Shown: piece after piece, positions 12,406 through 20,648 of the stretch
How positions within the stretch are numbered: the first letter of the stretch is position 1
How the letters are laid out: each line of letters opens with the position of its first letter
Assembly: GCF_010509575.1 (NCBI RefSeq)
Contig: NZ_CP048437.1
Span: forward strand, 3,038,001-3,102,000
Origin: Faecalibacterium duncaniae
GTDB lineage: Bacteria; Bacillota; Clostridia; Oscillospirales; Ruminococcaceae
DNA: 64,000 nucleotides
Direction of reading: 5' to 3'
Notes under the pieces: model-generated
Told to the model about the DNA's origin: nothing
Database searches by the model: none
Seen by the model: the letters and a program-made list of their open reading frames with translations, nothing else
Translations under genes and position numbers: made by a program

Positions 12406-13182
12406 ATGATCCTTACGGTCAACATCGGCAACACACACATCACGATTGCCGGCTACGAACACGACACCCTGCAGTTCAGCGGGCGGCTGCATTCCAGCCC
12501 GGCCGCAACGGTGGACGAATACGCCATGAATCTGCTGAATCTGCTCTCCTTATATCAGGTTGCCCCCGAGCGGATCGAGGGCGGCATTCTGGGCAGTGTG
12601 GTGCCCGCACTGACAGGCCGGGTATTGGATGCGCTGCGGATGTTCTGCTCTGCCCGCTTCCTGACCGTTGGCCCCGGCCTGAAAAGCGGCATCAAACTGC
12701 GGCTGGACAACCCGGCCCAGCTGGGCGCAGAACTGCTGTGCGGTGCGGTGGCCGCACTGGAGGAGGGGCCCGGACCGCTGGCGGTCATCTCGGCAGATAC
12801 CGCCATCTCCATCATGGCAGTCAACGGCAAACAGGAGCTGGTGGGCGGTGTCATCCTGCCCGGGCCGCAGCTTTCCCTTTCCGCGCTGGTGCAAAAAACT
12901 GCCCAGCTGCCCCAGATCGACCTCTCCGCTCCAGCTTCCTCCTCGATCTTGGGCAAGAACACCTCTGCCTGCTTACAGAACGGTTTTGTGCTGGGCACCG
13001 CCGGGCTGCTGGATGGGCTGGCCGAGCGTTTTCAGGCAGAGCTTGGCCCGGATATCCGCTTTTATGCCACCGGCAACCTGCCCCGCACCATCCGGGAGGC
13101 CTGCCGCACGCCGATCGAATACCGGGAGTATCTGATCACGGACGGCCTATACCGCATCTGGCAGAAAAATCGGAAAGGGTAA
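12406..13182 (+). CDS. coaX: Type III pantothenate kinase-like protein, active-site motifs altered
   Basis: 258 residues, the usual CoaX length. The fold-level features are kept: GGVILPGPQLSLSAL near residue 147 and ILGKNTSACLQNG with the following glycines. The catalytic motifs are not: the first phosphate motif DxGNT reads NIGNT at 6-10, the pantothenate-binding GADR reads GAEL at 107-110 (so the catalytic Asp becomes Glu and the Arg Leu), and the usual DFGTATT reads SADTAIS at 129-135. CoaX normally phosphorylates pantothenate in the first step of CoA synthesis; this copy may be inactive or have another role. Ribosome site GGAGGAGG precedes the start. The S41 gene follows 27 bases later. 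Confidence 0.8.
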   Translation: MILTVNIGNTHITIAGYEHDTLQFSGRLHSSPAATVDEYAMNLLNLLSLYQVAPERIEGGILGSVVPALTGRVLDALRMFCSARFLTVGPGLKSGIKLRLDNPAQLGAELLCGAVAALEEGPGPLAVISADTAISIMAVNGKQELVGGVILPGPQLSLSALVQKTAQLPQIDLSAPASSSILGKNTSACLQNGFVLGTAGLLDGLAERFQAELGPDIRFYATGNLPRTIREACRTPIEYREYLITDGLYRIWQKNRKG

Positions 13183-13209
13183 TATCAAAATCAAAAGGAG
13201 TCCTACACC

Positions 13210-14610
13210 ATGAAGTCCAAACTTGCATCTCTGCTCTGCTGTCTGATCGTGCTCATAAACCTTTCTGGCTGTACCAAAGTCACCCAGCTTGTGAAGGATT
13301 CTCAGCCCACAAAGGCCGAACTGTTGGATGAGATCAATACAGAGCATCAGCGTTGGGAAGCGGCTCCTGCCGCCGACCCGACACCCTATCTGCGGCATTA
13401 CGATGACCCCGCCGATGCACAGAAAGATACAGATTACTTTACCGATACCTACAGCGAATACGATGCCGAAAAGGAACTTACCGTAGATGAAGCGAAAGCA
13501 GATGTGAATTACCTCTTCGACGCGCTCTACTATGATTATGCTCTCTACGATTATTTTGGCGGACACGCTGTATTCGATCAGGCAAAGGCTGATACTCTGC
13601 AGGAAGTCCAAAGCAGGGACAGCCTGACCTGTGAAGATTTGCAGAAGATTCTGGTAAGTCATCTTACCTTTATCAAGGACGGTCACTTCAACATCAATCA
13701 GGACTATCCGTCGGAAAAAGACATTCCGTTTTTCTTCCGTCAGGTGATGTTCGTAAAAACGGATTCGGGCTATCAGAATGCCAATGGAAAAGTCGTTGCA
13801 TCCGTGGACGATCATCCCGATCTGGATGAACTGTTCAAGCGTTCAATCTCTGAGCAGGGGTATCTGGTGTATTATCCGGTCCTGCTGAAGCCTGCTACAT
13901 TTGATGGGACAGAATGGGAAAAGCACACCTGTGATGAAACGCTGACGGTGCACTATACAGACGGCAGTACCGACACACTGACAGCAGACGCATGGAGCCA
14001 GTATTACAAAGAGCTTCCCAAAGACCAGAATACCGATCTTCGCCAGACAGATGGAATCCCGGTATTCCAGTTCAACAGCTTTGAGGTCTCTTTTCTACAG
14101 GAGGTCAATGCTGCGGCAGCACAAATGAGTGATGCTGCGATCTCCATGCTGGATCTGCGCTTCAATGTCGGCGGATATGAAGAAGTAGCTCATCAGTGGA
14201 TCACCCGATACAGCCGCCAGCGTGTACAGGGCAATGGAGTCCGCTATGACGTTGTTAATCCGGTATCCGTAGCGATACAAGCTCATCGGTGGCAAACGCA
14301 CGACAACATTCTGATTCTTTTAAGCGGAAAATGCTCTGCCTCTTCTGCAGAAATCACAATGGACCTTGCCTATAATCTGGAAAACAGCCTGATCATCGGA
14401 GAAAACACAAATGGATGTATGATCGGAAATGGTGGGCATGTGGAACTGCCGAACAGCAAATGCTCGGTTATAATGACATCCGTATGTGTCTATCTGCTGC
14501 CGGAGGGTACAGATTATTTTGAAGAAATGCGTGGCCTTTCTCCGGATATCTGGGTCCCGGCCAAAGAAGCCGAAACGCTGGCCGCAAAACTTATGGAAAA
14601 TCTAAAGTAA
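13210..14610 (+). CDS. S41-family peptidase lipoprotein
   Basis: Probably secreted and membrane-anchored: a signal peptide ends in the lipobox LSGC at residues 18-21. The 466-residue protein has a helical N-terminal half and a C-terminal S41 (tail-specific protease) domain with MLDLRFNVGGY, the nucleophile region GKCSASSAEI (serine in SASSAE) and GENTNGCMIGNGG. No PDZ domain is evident between them, so it resembles the short PDZ-less S41 proteins. The substrate is unknown. Ribosome site AAAGGAG lies ahead of the start. It is probably cotranscribed with the coaX-like gene and ends at the terminator at 14637. Confidence 0.83.
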   Translation: MKSKLASLLCCLIVLINLSGCTKVTQLVKDSQPTKAELLDEINTEHQRWEAAPAADPTPYLRHYDDPADAQKDTDYFTDTYSEYDAEKELTVDEAKADVNYLFDALYYDYALYDYFGGHAVFDQAKADTLQEVQSRDSLTCEDLQKILVSHLTFIKDGHFNINQDYPSEKDIPFFFRQVMFVKTDSGYQNANGKVVASVDDHPDLDELFKRSISEQGYLVYYPVLLKPATFDGTEWEKHTCDETLTVHYTDGSTDTLTADAWSQYYKELPKDQNTDLRQTDGIPVFQFNSFEVSFLQEVNAAAAQMSDAAISMLDLRFNVGGYEEVAHQWITRYSRQRVQGNGVRYDVVNPVSVAIQAHRWQTHDNILILLSGKCSASSAEITMDLAYNLENSLIIGENTNGCMIGNGGHVELPNSKCSVIMTSVCVYLLPEGTDYFEEMRGLSPDIWVPAKEAETLAAKLMENLK

Positions 14611-14636
14611 GGTCTGACCCTCCCGGCCACAAAGAA

Positions 14637-14673
14637 AAATCCCCGGCGCACTTTTGTGTACCGGGGATTTTAT
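14637..14673. terminator. Terminator between the S41 gene and tRNA-Arg
   Basis: AAATCCCCGG and CCGGGGATTT arms with a 14-base loop. T-runs on both sides allow use from both strands. Confidence 0.8.
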
Positions 14674-14680
14674 TAACACA

Positions 14681-14754
14681 TGCGACCGGGAGGATTCGAA
14701 CCTCTGGCCTTCCGGGTCGGAGCCGAACGCTCTATCCAGCTGAGCTACGATCGC
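14681..14754 (-). tRNA. tRNA-Arg (CCG)
   Basis: Acceptor GCGATCG/CGGTCGC with one G-U pair and discriminator A. The anticodon loop CTCCGAC gives CCG, reading codon CGG. CCA is not encoded, unlike the other three tRNA genes here. Confidence 0.93.
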
Positions 14755-14780
14755 ACATTACTGGCAAACCAGTGTAATGT

Positions 14781-14809
14781 AGTATAGCACAGCCGGAGGC
14801 AAAAATCAA
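14781..14809 (-). promoter_or_regulatory. Promoter of tRNA-Arg
   Basis: TTGATT (14809-14804), 17 bases, TATACT (14786-14781), about 27 bases before the tRNA. Confidence 0.75.
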
Positions 14810-14901
14810 GCCGTCTGGCGGCTCTGTATCCGGATTCCGTGTCCGATCCCGCGCCAGCAAGACACTGATGCATTCTGTTCTTCCTTTTTGAAAGATTCAT
14901 C

Positions 14902-14929
14902 TTGCAAAAGTGTGCGCATCTCTTATAAT
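14902..14929 (+). promoter_or_regulatory. Promoter of the first MATE gene
   Basis: TTGCAA (14902-14907), 16 bases, TATAAT (14924-14929), 60 bases before the start codon. Confidence 0.7.
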
Positions 14930-14988
14930 AGGTGTTGTGCCCCGGTATGCGCGGGCACGGTTTAGGACTGGAAAAGGAAAAAGAGAAC

Positions 14989-16356
14989 ATGAAATCTAGC
15001 ACAAGATCCCTGACAGAAGGCCCTCTGGCAAAGCAGATCCTTCTGGTCAGCCTGCCGCTGGCATTATCCAACCTGCTGCAGGTCTTATTCAATATGTCGG
15101 ACGTGGCCGTGGTGGGGCGGTTTGCGGGCTCCACAGCGCTGGGCGCGGTGGGCTCCACCAGCATCTTTGTCACGCTGTTCACTGGCTTTCTCATCGGCCT
15201 GGGCAACGGCATCAACGTGCTGGTGGCCCGCTTCTACGGAGCCAGACACCCGGACGATGTCCACGACACCGTCCACTCGGCCCTGATCGTCAGCCTGATC
15301 GCAGGCGTGATCCTGCTGGTTGTGGGGCTGCTGGGCTCCCCTGCCATGCTGCGGCTGCTGAACACCAAGGTGGACCTGCTGCCGGGTGCGATCCTCTACC
15401 TGCGGGTGTATTTTCTGGGTATGCCGGCACTGGCTCTGTACAATTTCGGCAACGCCGTGTTCAGCGCCATCGGGGAGACCAAAAAGCCGCTGTACATCCT
15501 GAGCTTTGCCGGTGTGCTGAATATCCTTCTGAACCTGTTCTTTGTCATCGTCTGCAACCTGGACGTGGCAGGCGTGGCGCTGGCCAGTGCCATTTCCCAG
15601 TGTGTTTCTGCCGGGCTCATCCTCCACGCTCTGACCAGGGTGCAGGACTGCTACGCCCTTCATTTCAAGGAAGCAAAGCTCGACCCCGCCATGACCAAAA
15701 GCATTCTGGCGCTGGGCCTGCCTGCCGGATTCCAGAACGCCATTTTCGCCATCGCAAACCTGTTCATCCAGGCCGGTGTCAACTCCTTTGATTCCCTCAT
15801 GGTCAAGGGCAACAGCGCCGCCGCAAATGCTGACCCGCTCATCTACGACTGCATGGCCGCCTTCTACATGGCCTGTGCCAGCTTTATGAGCCAGAACTAC
15901 GGCGCAGGCAAGCCCGACCGTGTCAAGAAAAGCTACTTCATCTCGCTGGCCTATTCCTTCGGTGTGGGTCTGGCGCTGGGCGGCGGCCTGTTCCTGTTCG
16001 GGCGGCAGTTCCTCGCCCTTTTCACCACCGAAAGCGCCGTTATTGATGCCGGTATGAAGCGTGTGGGTGTCATGGCGCTGGCCTACTGCATTTCCGCCTT
16101 TATGGACTGCACCATTGCCGCTTCCCGCGGTCTGGGCAAGACCGTGGTGCCCACTGTCATCGTCATCATGGGTTCCTGTGTGTTCCGGGTGATCTGGGTA
16201 TACACCATCTTCGCCCACTTCCATACCATCCCCTCGCTTTACCTGCTCTACCCCTGCTCCTGGGCTCTGACCGCCATTGCGGAGATCCTCTATTTCATCC
16301 GCTGCTACAAGCAGGCCATGAAGATCTTCCGGGAGCCGATCCTCTCTTCGCTGTAA
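14989..16356 (+). CDS. MATE-family efflux transporter
   Basis: Cation-coupled exporter of the multidrug and toxin extrusion family; 455 residues with about 12 hydrophobic segments in two homologous halves. The N-terminal element GPLAKQILLVSLPLALSNLL, then DVAVVGRFAGSTALGAVG, is typical. ATG 14989 was chosen because AAAGAG lies just upstream and the protein then starts with the usual short hydrophilic lead; the frame opens earlier at 14932. Monocistronic between its promoter and the terminator at 16361. The substrate cannot be predicted. Two further MATE genes lie at 24303 and 35887. Confidence 0.88.
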   Translation: MKSSTRSLTEGPLAKQILLVSLPLALSNLLQVLFNMSDVAVVGRFAGSTALGAVGSTSIFVTLFTGFLIGLGNGINVLVARFYGARHPDDVHDTVHSALIVSLIAGVILLVVGLLGSPAMLRLLNTKVDLLPGAILYLRVYFLGMPALALYNFGNAVFSAIGETKKPLYILSFAGVLNILLNLFFVIVCNLDVAGVALASAISQCVSAGLILHALTRVQDCYALHFKEAKLDPAMTKSILALGLPAGFQNAIFAIANLFIQAGVNSFDSLMVKGNSAAANADPLIYDCMAAFYMACASFMSQNYGAGKPDRVKKSYFISLAYSFGVGLALGGGLFLFGRQFLALFTTESAVIDAGMKRVGVMALAYCISAFMDCTIAASRGLGKTVVPTVIVIMGSCVFRVIWVYTIFAHFHTIPSLYLLYPCSWALTAIAEILYFIRCYKQAMKIFREPILSSL

Positions 16357-16360
16357 AACA

Positions 16361-16394
16361 AAAAGATGGATGTCGTGCGGCATCCATCTTTTTT
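16361..16394. terminator. Bidirectional terminator
   Basis: AAAAGATGGATG and CATCCATCTTTT arms with loop TCGTGCGG. Serves the MATE gene and, on the other strand, the aldo/keto reductase gene. Confidence 0.85.
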
Positions 16395-16404
16395 GTTTTC
16401 TCTG

Positions 16405-17430
16405 TTACACCTTGACTTCCCCGGCCAGGACCCGCTTGTAGTCCTCATAGTTGCGGGCCAGCAGGGCGGGCGTATCCAGCCCGTAGGGGCACTTGGCCTT
16501 GCACTGGTTGCAGTGCAGGCAGCCCTCGATCTTCTTCATCTTGGCCTGACCGGCAGGGCTCAGATGCTCTGCCGAGGGCGAGCGCCGGAGCAGCAGGCTC
16601 ATGCGGGCGCAGTTGTTGATTTCGATGCCAGCCGGGCAGGGCATACAGTAACCGCAGCCACGGCAGAACTCACCGCACAGCTCCTCCCGGTCGTGGGCGA
16701 TGACCGCAGACAGCTCTGCGTCCATCCGGGGCGGGTTATCAATGTAGGAGAGGAACTCGTCCAGTTCCTTTTCCCGCTGAACGCCCCAGATGGGCAGAAC
16801 GCCCTCGAACTGCGCTTCAAAGGCATAGGCTGCGGCGCTGTTGGTAATGAGACCGCCGGACAGACCCTTCATGGCGATAAAGCCCATCTCGTGCTCTTTG
16901 CACAGCTGCACCAGCTCCAGCTCCTGCTCACCGGAAATATAGCTGAACGGAAACTGCAGGGTCTCGTACAGGCCGCTCTCAATGGCTTCCTTGGCCACGG
17001 ACAGGCGGTGGTTGGTGATGCCGATGTGTCGGATCATCCCCTTTCCCTTGGCCTCCAGTGCGGCTTCGTACAGGCCGGAGCCGTCACAGGGCTTGGGGCA
17101 GAAGGACGGGTTGTGGAACTGGTAGAGGTCCACATAGTCGGTGCGCAGATTGTTCAGGGAGGTGTGCAGGTCCTTCCAGAACTCCTCCACGTTCTGGGCG
17201 GCGGTCTTGGTGGCGATGTAGACCTCGGAGCGGATGCCGTCAAAGGCTTCGCCCAGCTTCACCTCGCTGTCGGTGTAGGCGCGGGCGGTATCAAAGAAGC
17301 GGATGCCCGCCCTGTAAGCCTTGCGGGCCAGAAAGACTGCGTCCTCCTGGGAAATGCGCTGGATGGGCAGAGCACCAAAGCCATTTTTGTTCACGGTGAT
17401 GCCGGTGCGCCCCAATGTGACCATATCCAT
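16405..17430 (-). CDS. Aldo/keto reductase with C-terminal ferredoxin domain
   Basis: Probable NAD(P)H-linked oxidoreductase of 341 residues. Residues 1-255 form the AKR barrel (LGRTGITVNKNGFGALP, FFDTARAYTDSEVKLGEAF, then the TDYVDLYQFHN strand), keeping the Asp and Tyr of the AKR tetrad. The C-terminus carries cysteine clusters CRGCGYCMPCPAGI and CLHCNQCKAKCPYG for two 4Fe-4S clusters, a combination common in Clostridia. Start 17430 follows CAGGAGG; the frame extends to 17532 without a ribosome site. Physiological substrate unknown. Confidence 0.87.
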   Translation of the reverse strand: MDMVTLGRTGITVNKNGFGALPIQRISQEDAVFLARKAYRAGIRFFDTARAYTDSEVKLGEAFDGIRSEVYIATKTAAQNVEEFWKDLHTSLNNLRTDYVDLYQFHNPSFCPKPCDGSGLYEAALEAKGKGMIRHIGITNHRLSVAKEAIESGLYETLQFPFSYISGEQELELVQLCKEHEMGFIAMKGLSGGLITNSAAAYAFEAQFEGVLPIWGVQREKELDEFLSYIDNPPRMDAELSAVIAHDREELCGEFCRGCGYCMPCPAGIEINNCARMSLLLRRSPSAEHLSPAGQAKMKKIEGCLHCNQCKAKCPYGLDTPALLARNYEDYKRVLAGEVKV

Positions 17431-17469
17431 AGGGAACCTCCTGTTTTTTCCAAAATACTCTCTGTGCTC

Positions 17470-17498
17470 ATTATAAGACGAAGCGCCCCACAACGCAA
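17470..17498 (-). promoter_or_regulatory. Promoter of the aldo/keto reductase gene
   Basis: TTGCGT (17498-17493), 17 bases, TATAAT (17475-17470). Confidence 0.65.
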
Positions 17499-17503
17499 GA
17501 AAA

Positions 17504-17550
17504 ACCCTCTCCATCAAAGCGTGGCAGTGCACAGCGATGACAGAGAGGGT
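17504..17550 (-). terminator. Terminator of the membrane-protein gene
   Basis: ACCCTCTC and GAGAGGGT arms followed on the minus strand by TTTTTCTT. It lies 6 bases past the stop of the gene at 17556. Confidence 0.75.
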
Positions 17551-17555
17551 CAGTT

Positions 17556-18572
17556 TTATTGATAATCGTGGTTCAGGAACAGCGCTTTGATGGCGACGAT
17601 CTCGTCGTACTCCTCCTGCTCCACCTGCACATCCGCATTGACAGCCTGCAGGCGGGCCTTGACGGCATCCAGCGCCTCGGCGGTGGTCACGGCCTGACCT
17701 TCCTCCACGGCATCGATCATCCGCTTGAGGACGATCGGGTGGGCGTAACAGCTGGGCACCGGGAAGCTGCCGTTGGGGTAGTGCTTCACATACTCCGCCA
17801 TGGCGGCATCGGCCTGATCGGCCCGCTTCATAATGGCGCTGTTGTTATTGTGCGCAGTGGGCAGCATGTTGTAGCTGGAAAAGAGGAAGATGGCTGCAAA
17901 GCCGAACAGTGCAAAGTACACGCCGTAGCTGCCGGTGTGGGTGAACACCGCGTACAGGCCGTAGGCCGCGGCGGCCGTGCCGAACAGGAAGATGGCAAGG
18001 GCCACATAGCGGTAGACCGGCTTGCTCTTGAGCTGGGCGCGCTTGCGGCGCTGGGCAGTACTGAGCTCATTGGAAAGCTCGGGCTTTGCGTCCAGATACT
18101 CCTTTGCCCTGCGCAGGATCGTCACGGTGTGTTTGGCATCATCAGACAGCTCCGGCAGCTTGCGGGCGGCCTTTTCCTCAGCCTTTTTCTGCAGCGCCTG
18201 CTCCCCGGCGGCACTCAGCAGCCGGATCTGGGGCTGCTGCTTTGCCAGCAGCTCCAGCAGGGCATCCACGTCCCGCTCATCCTTGAAGTTGCACTGCTTC
18301 TGTTTGCCGCCGTCGTACTCCACCACAAGGTAAGCCATGGAGGCAAACATTCCCTTGCCGGTAAAGCCGCCCGCACTCATGGCCACCCGCTTGAACACGC
18401 GGGTGATGCTGGTGTAGGGCAGGTAGTAGCGGCGGTCGATGTAAAAGCTGTTCAGATACAGGGCTTTTTTGCCCACGCCGCAGGGGCCGATCTTTTTGCA
18501 GGCTTTCCGGTCAGCCGCCAACTCGGCGGGGTCGAGCCTGGCAAGGCCCAATTGTGCAGGTTTGAAGAGCAT
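17556..18572 (-). CDS. Membrane protein of unknown function
   Basis: Not recognised. The 338-residue product has an N-terminal soluble part (about 1-185) whose pattern of short strands followed by a helix (DERDVDALLELLAKQQ) recalls bacterial PH domains. A charged stretch and two adjacent membrane segments follow (about 205-250, YVALAIFLFGTAAAAYGLYA and YFALFGFAAIFLF), then an acidic C-terminal helical tail ending NHDYQ. The ATG at 18572 is favoured because AGAGGG then sits 9 bases away; the ATG at 18581 is too close to it. Flanked by terminators on both sides, so it is transcribed alone. Confidence 0.72.
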   Translation of the reverse strand: MLFKPAQLGLARLDPAELAADRKACKKIGPCGVGKKALYLNSFYIDRRYYLPYTSITRVFKRVAMSAGGFTGKGMFASMAYLVVEYDGGKQKQCNFKDERDVDALLELLAKQQPQIRLLSAAGEQALQKKAEEKAARKLPELSDDAKHTVTILRRAKEYLDAKPELSNELSTAQRRKRAQLKSKPVYRYVALAIFLFGTAAAAYGLYAVFTHTGSYGVYFALFGFAAIFLFSSYNMLPTAHNNNSAIMKRADQADAAMAEYVKHYPNGSFPVPSCYAHPIVLKRMIDAVEEGQAVTTAEALDAVKARLQAVNADVQVEQEEYDEIVAIKALFLNHDYQ

Positions 18573-18668
18573 AACGTTCATCCCTCTTTTGCGTTTTTGT
18601 TTGTACCCATTTTCCCACTCCGGCAAAGAAAATGCAAGGCCCAACCCGCACTCTTAGCCAAAAACAGG

Positions 18669-18700
18669 AAACCGGCCGCTGAGCTGACAGCGGCCGGTTT
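18669..18700 (-). terminator. Terminator of the first cstA gene
   Basis: AAACCGGCCGCTG and CAGCGGCCGGTTT arms, perfect 13-base stem. The following tract on the minus strand is CCTGTTTTTGG. Confidence 0.8.
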
Positions 18701-18731
18701 GTTTTACTGAGAAATTGCCGCTATGAATGGG

Positions 18732-20237
18732 TTATGCGGCTTTCTTCTCGGTGTTCTTCTTGGTTGCATGGATGAACAGCGCCAGCATAGCAATTGCAAA
18801 GACGATGCCGATGGGATATGCAACTGCGGTGTTGTAAGCCACCAGCTTGCCGTCTGCATAGGTGTTGATCATCTTGCCCAGGCACTCAGGAGCCAGCACG
18901 AAGTAGGTGCAGGACACAGCGCTCATAAAGGTAGCGGGCACTGCGGTGATCCAGAAGTTCTTCTTCTCCTTGAACAGGTACATGGAAGCAGCCCACAGGA
19001 CGATCATAGCCAGCGTCTGGTTGGTCCAGCTGAAGTAACGCCAGATGACGGTGTAGTCGATGAAGCCCAGTGCATTGCCGATGCCCAGGAATGCGCCCAC
19101 GCCCAGAACGGGAACGCAGAGCTTCAGGCGGTTTGCGTAGCTGTCCTGATCGATCTTGAGCCAGTCGGACAAGGTCAGACGAGCGGAACGGAAGGCGGTA
19201 TCACCAGAGGTGATGGGGCAGATAACGACACCGATCATAGCCAGTGCCACGCCAACCTTACCCATGGTCTTGAGGCAGACGTCGTAGATAGCGGCAGACT
19301 GACCGGCAGCCAGAGCCTCGGCCAGACCGACCATCTTGCCGTCGGTGATGGTGTACAGTGCGCAGCCGGCAGCGGCCCAGATCAGAGCGATAACGCCCTC
19401 GCTGACCATTGCACCGTAGAATACGAAGTGGCCCTGCTTCTCACTCTTCATGCAGCGAGCCATCAGAGGCGACTGGGTTGAGTGGAAGCCGGAGATAGCA
19501 CCACAGGCAACGGTGATGAACATGAAGCTCCAGATGGGGGTGTTGGAGGGGTGCATATTGCTGAAGTTTGCCCAGATCTCGGGGATGGTGTAGGCGGGGT
19601 TGGTGAAGATACCAAAGATAACGCCCACTGCCATGATGATCAGGCAGATGCCGAACAGGGGGTAGATCTTACCGATGATGGCATCGATGGAGATAAAGGT
19701 TGCGATGAAGTAGTAGGCCAGAATGATGATCAGCCAGAACAGGGTGGTGGTCAGCAGACCGGACATACCGCCGTTCTTGCACAGGGTCACGATCAGGCCT
19801 GCGGGACCCACTGCGAACACGGTACCGACCATGATCAGCAGCACCACAGAGAACACACGCATGATGTTCTGCATCACGGGGCCCAGATAGCGGCCGGTGA
19901 CCTCAGCGATGGAAGCGCCGTCGTTGCGCTCGCTCATCATGCCGGAGAAGTAGTCATGCACGCCGCCGGCAAAGATGGTGCCGAAGGTGATCCACAGGAA
20001 CACCACGGGGCCCCACAGAGCACCCTGCAGTGCACCAAAGATGGGTCCCAGACCTGCAATGTTCAGCAGCTGGACGAGGAACAGCTTCCACTGGGGCATC
20101 ACAACGTAGTCAACGCCATCGTTGATGCGCACAGCAGGAGTTTCGCGGTCGTCCGGTCCGAACGTATTGTCAACGATCTTGCCATAGACAAAGTAGCCGA
20201 TGATCAGGAGCGCCAGACAGAGTAAGAAACTAATCAT
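18732..20237 (-). CDS. cstA: CstA-type carbon starvation protein / pyruvate transporter, copy 1
   Basis: Polytopic membrane protein of 501 residues with many hydrophobic segments. CstA and BtsT of E. coli are pyruvate/proton symporters; peptide uptake has also been proposed. Hallmarks: VQLLNIAGLGPIFGALQGAL, GGVHDYFSGMMSERNDGAS and CPITSGDTAFRSARL. The ATG at 20237 follows AAAAGGAGG. It is nearly identical to the gene at 20649 and lies in tandem with it; the two starts and ribosome sites are also alike. The gap contains a terminator, so the copies have separate transcripts. Confidence 0.92.
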   Translation of the reverse strand: MISFLLCLALLIIGYFVYGKIVDNTFGPDDRETPAVRINDGVDYVVMPQWKLFLVQLLNIAGLGPIFGALQGALWGPVVFLWITFGTIFAGGVHDYFSGMMSERNDGASIAEVTGRYLGPVMQNIMRVFSVVLLIMVGTVFAVGPAGLIVTLCKNGGMSGLLTTTLFWLIIILAYYFIATFISIDAIIGKIYPLFGICLIIMAVGVIFGIFTNPAYTIPEIWANFSNMHPSNTPIWSFMFITVACGAISGFHSTQSPLMARCMKSEKQGHFVFYGAMVSEGVIALIWAAAGCALYTITDGKMVGLAEALAAGQSAAIYDVCLKTMGKVGVALAMIGVVICPITSGDTAFRSARLTLSDWLKIDQDSYANRLKLCVPVLGVGAFLGIGNALGFIDYTVIWRYFSWTNQTLAMIVLWAASMYLFKEKKNFWITAVPATFMSAVSCTYFVLAPECLGKMINTYADGKLVAYNTAVAYPIGIVFAIAMLALFIHATKKNTEKKAA

Positions 20238-20648
20238 ACCAGAAACCTCCTTTTATCGTCCGTGCCCGGAGCCCCATTCTGCCCCGTCACGGCCATTCCT
20301 TAGCCCTATATTAACACAATCTTCATAAATCTGGTAATATCCTTCCAGAATGGCCCTTATATCAAAAACTATATAAGTCAGCCGTTCCCGGGAATCCCGG
20401 CAAATATTTTTTAACGTATCCTCGGCAAAACTTCTTTGCCGAAATCGTTTCAGCGGGTGTTTTTTCGTTTTTAGTGCACCCTGCCAAACTTTTTTGCATA
20501 TTTTTGTGCATCTTGTCTGCATTCCTGTTCTTTTTGCCGCAATTCGTTGTTTCTCTGCACAAGCAAAAGCCGCCTGCCGGACGGCCCGGCAGACGGCTTT
20601 TGCGGTTGTGAATGGGTATCGAGAAGGTTGAAGAGGGGGAAATGTCAA
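20238..20648 (-). other. Spacer between the two cstA genes
   Basis: A 411-base gap with no gene. It holds the terminator at 20563-20603, a short hairpin TCGGCAAAACTTCTTTGCCGA near 20424, a TTCCCGGGAA palindrome at 20385-20394 resembling a Noc box, and a possible minus-strand promoter TTACCA-18-TAATAT near 20305-20335 that would start a leader of about 65 bases for copy 1. Confidence 0.5.
20563..20603 (-). terminator. Terminator of the second cstA gene
   Basis: GCAAAAGCCGCCTGCCGG pairs with CCGGCAGACGGCTTTTGC with one mismatch. It lies about 45 bases past the stop. Confidence 0.8.
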
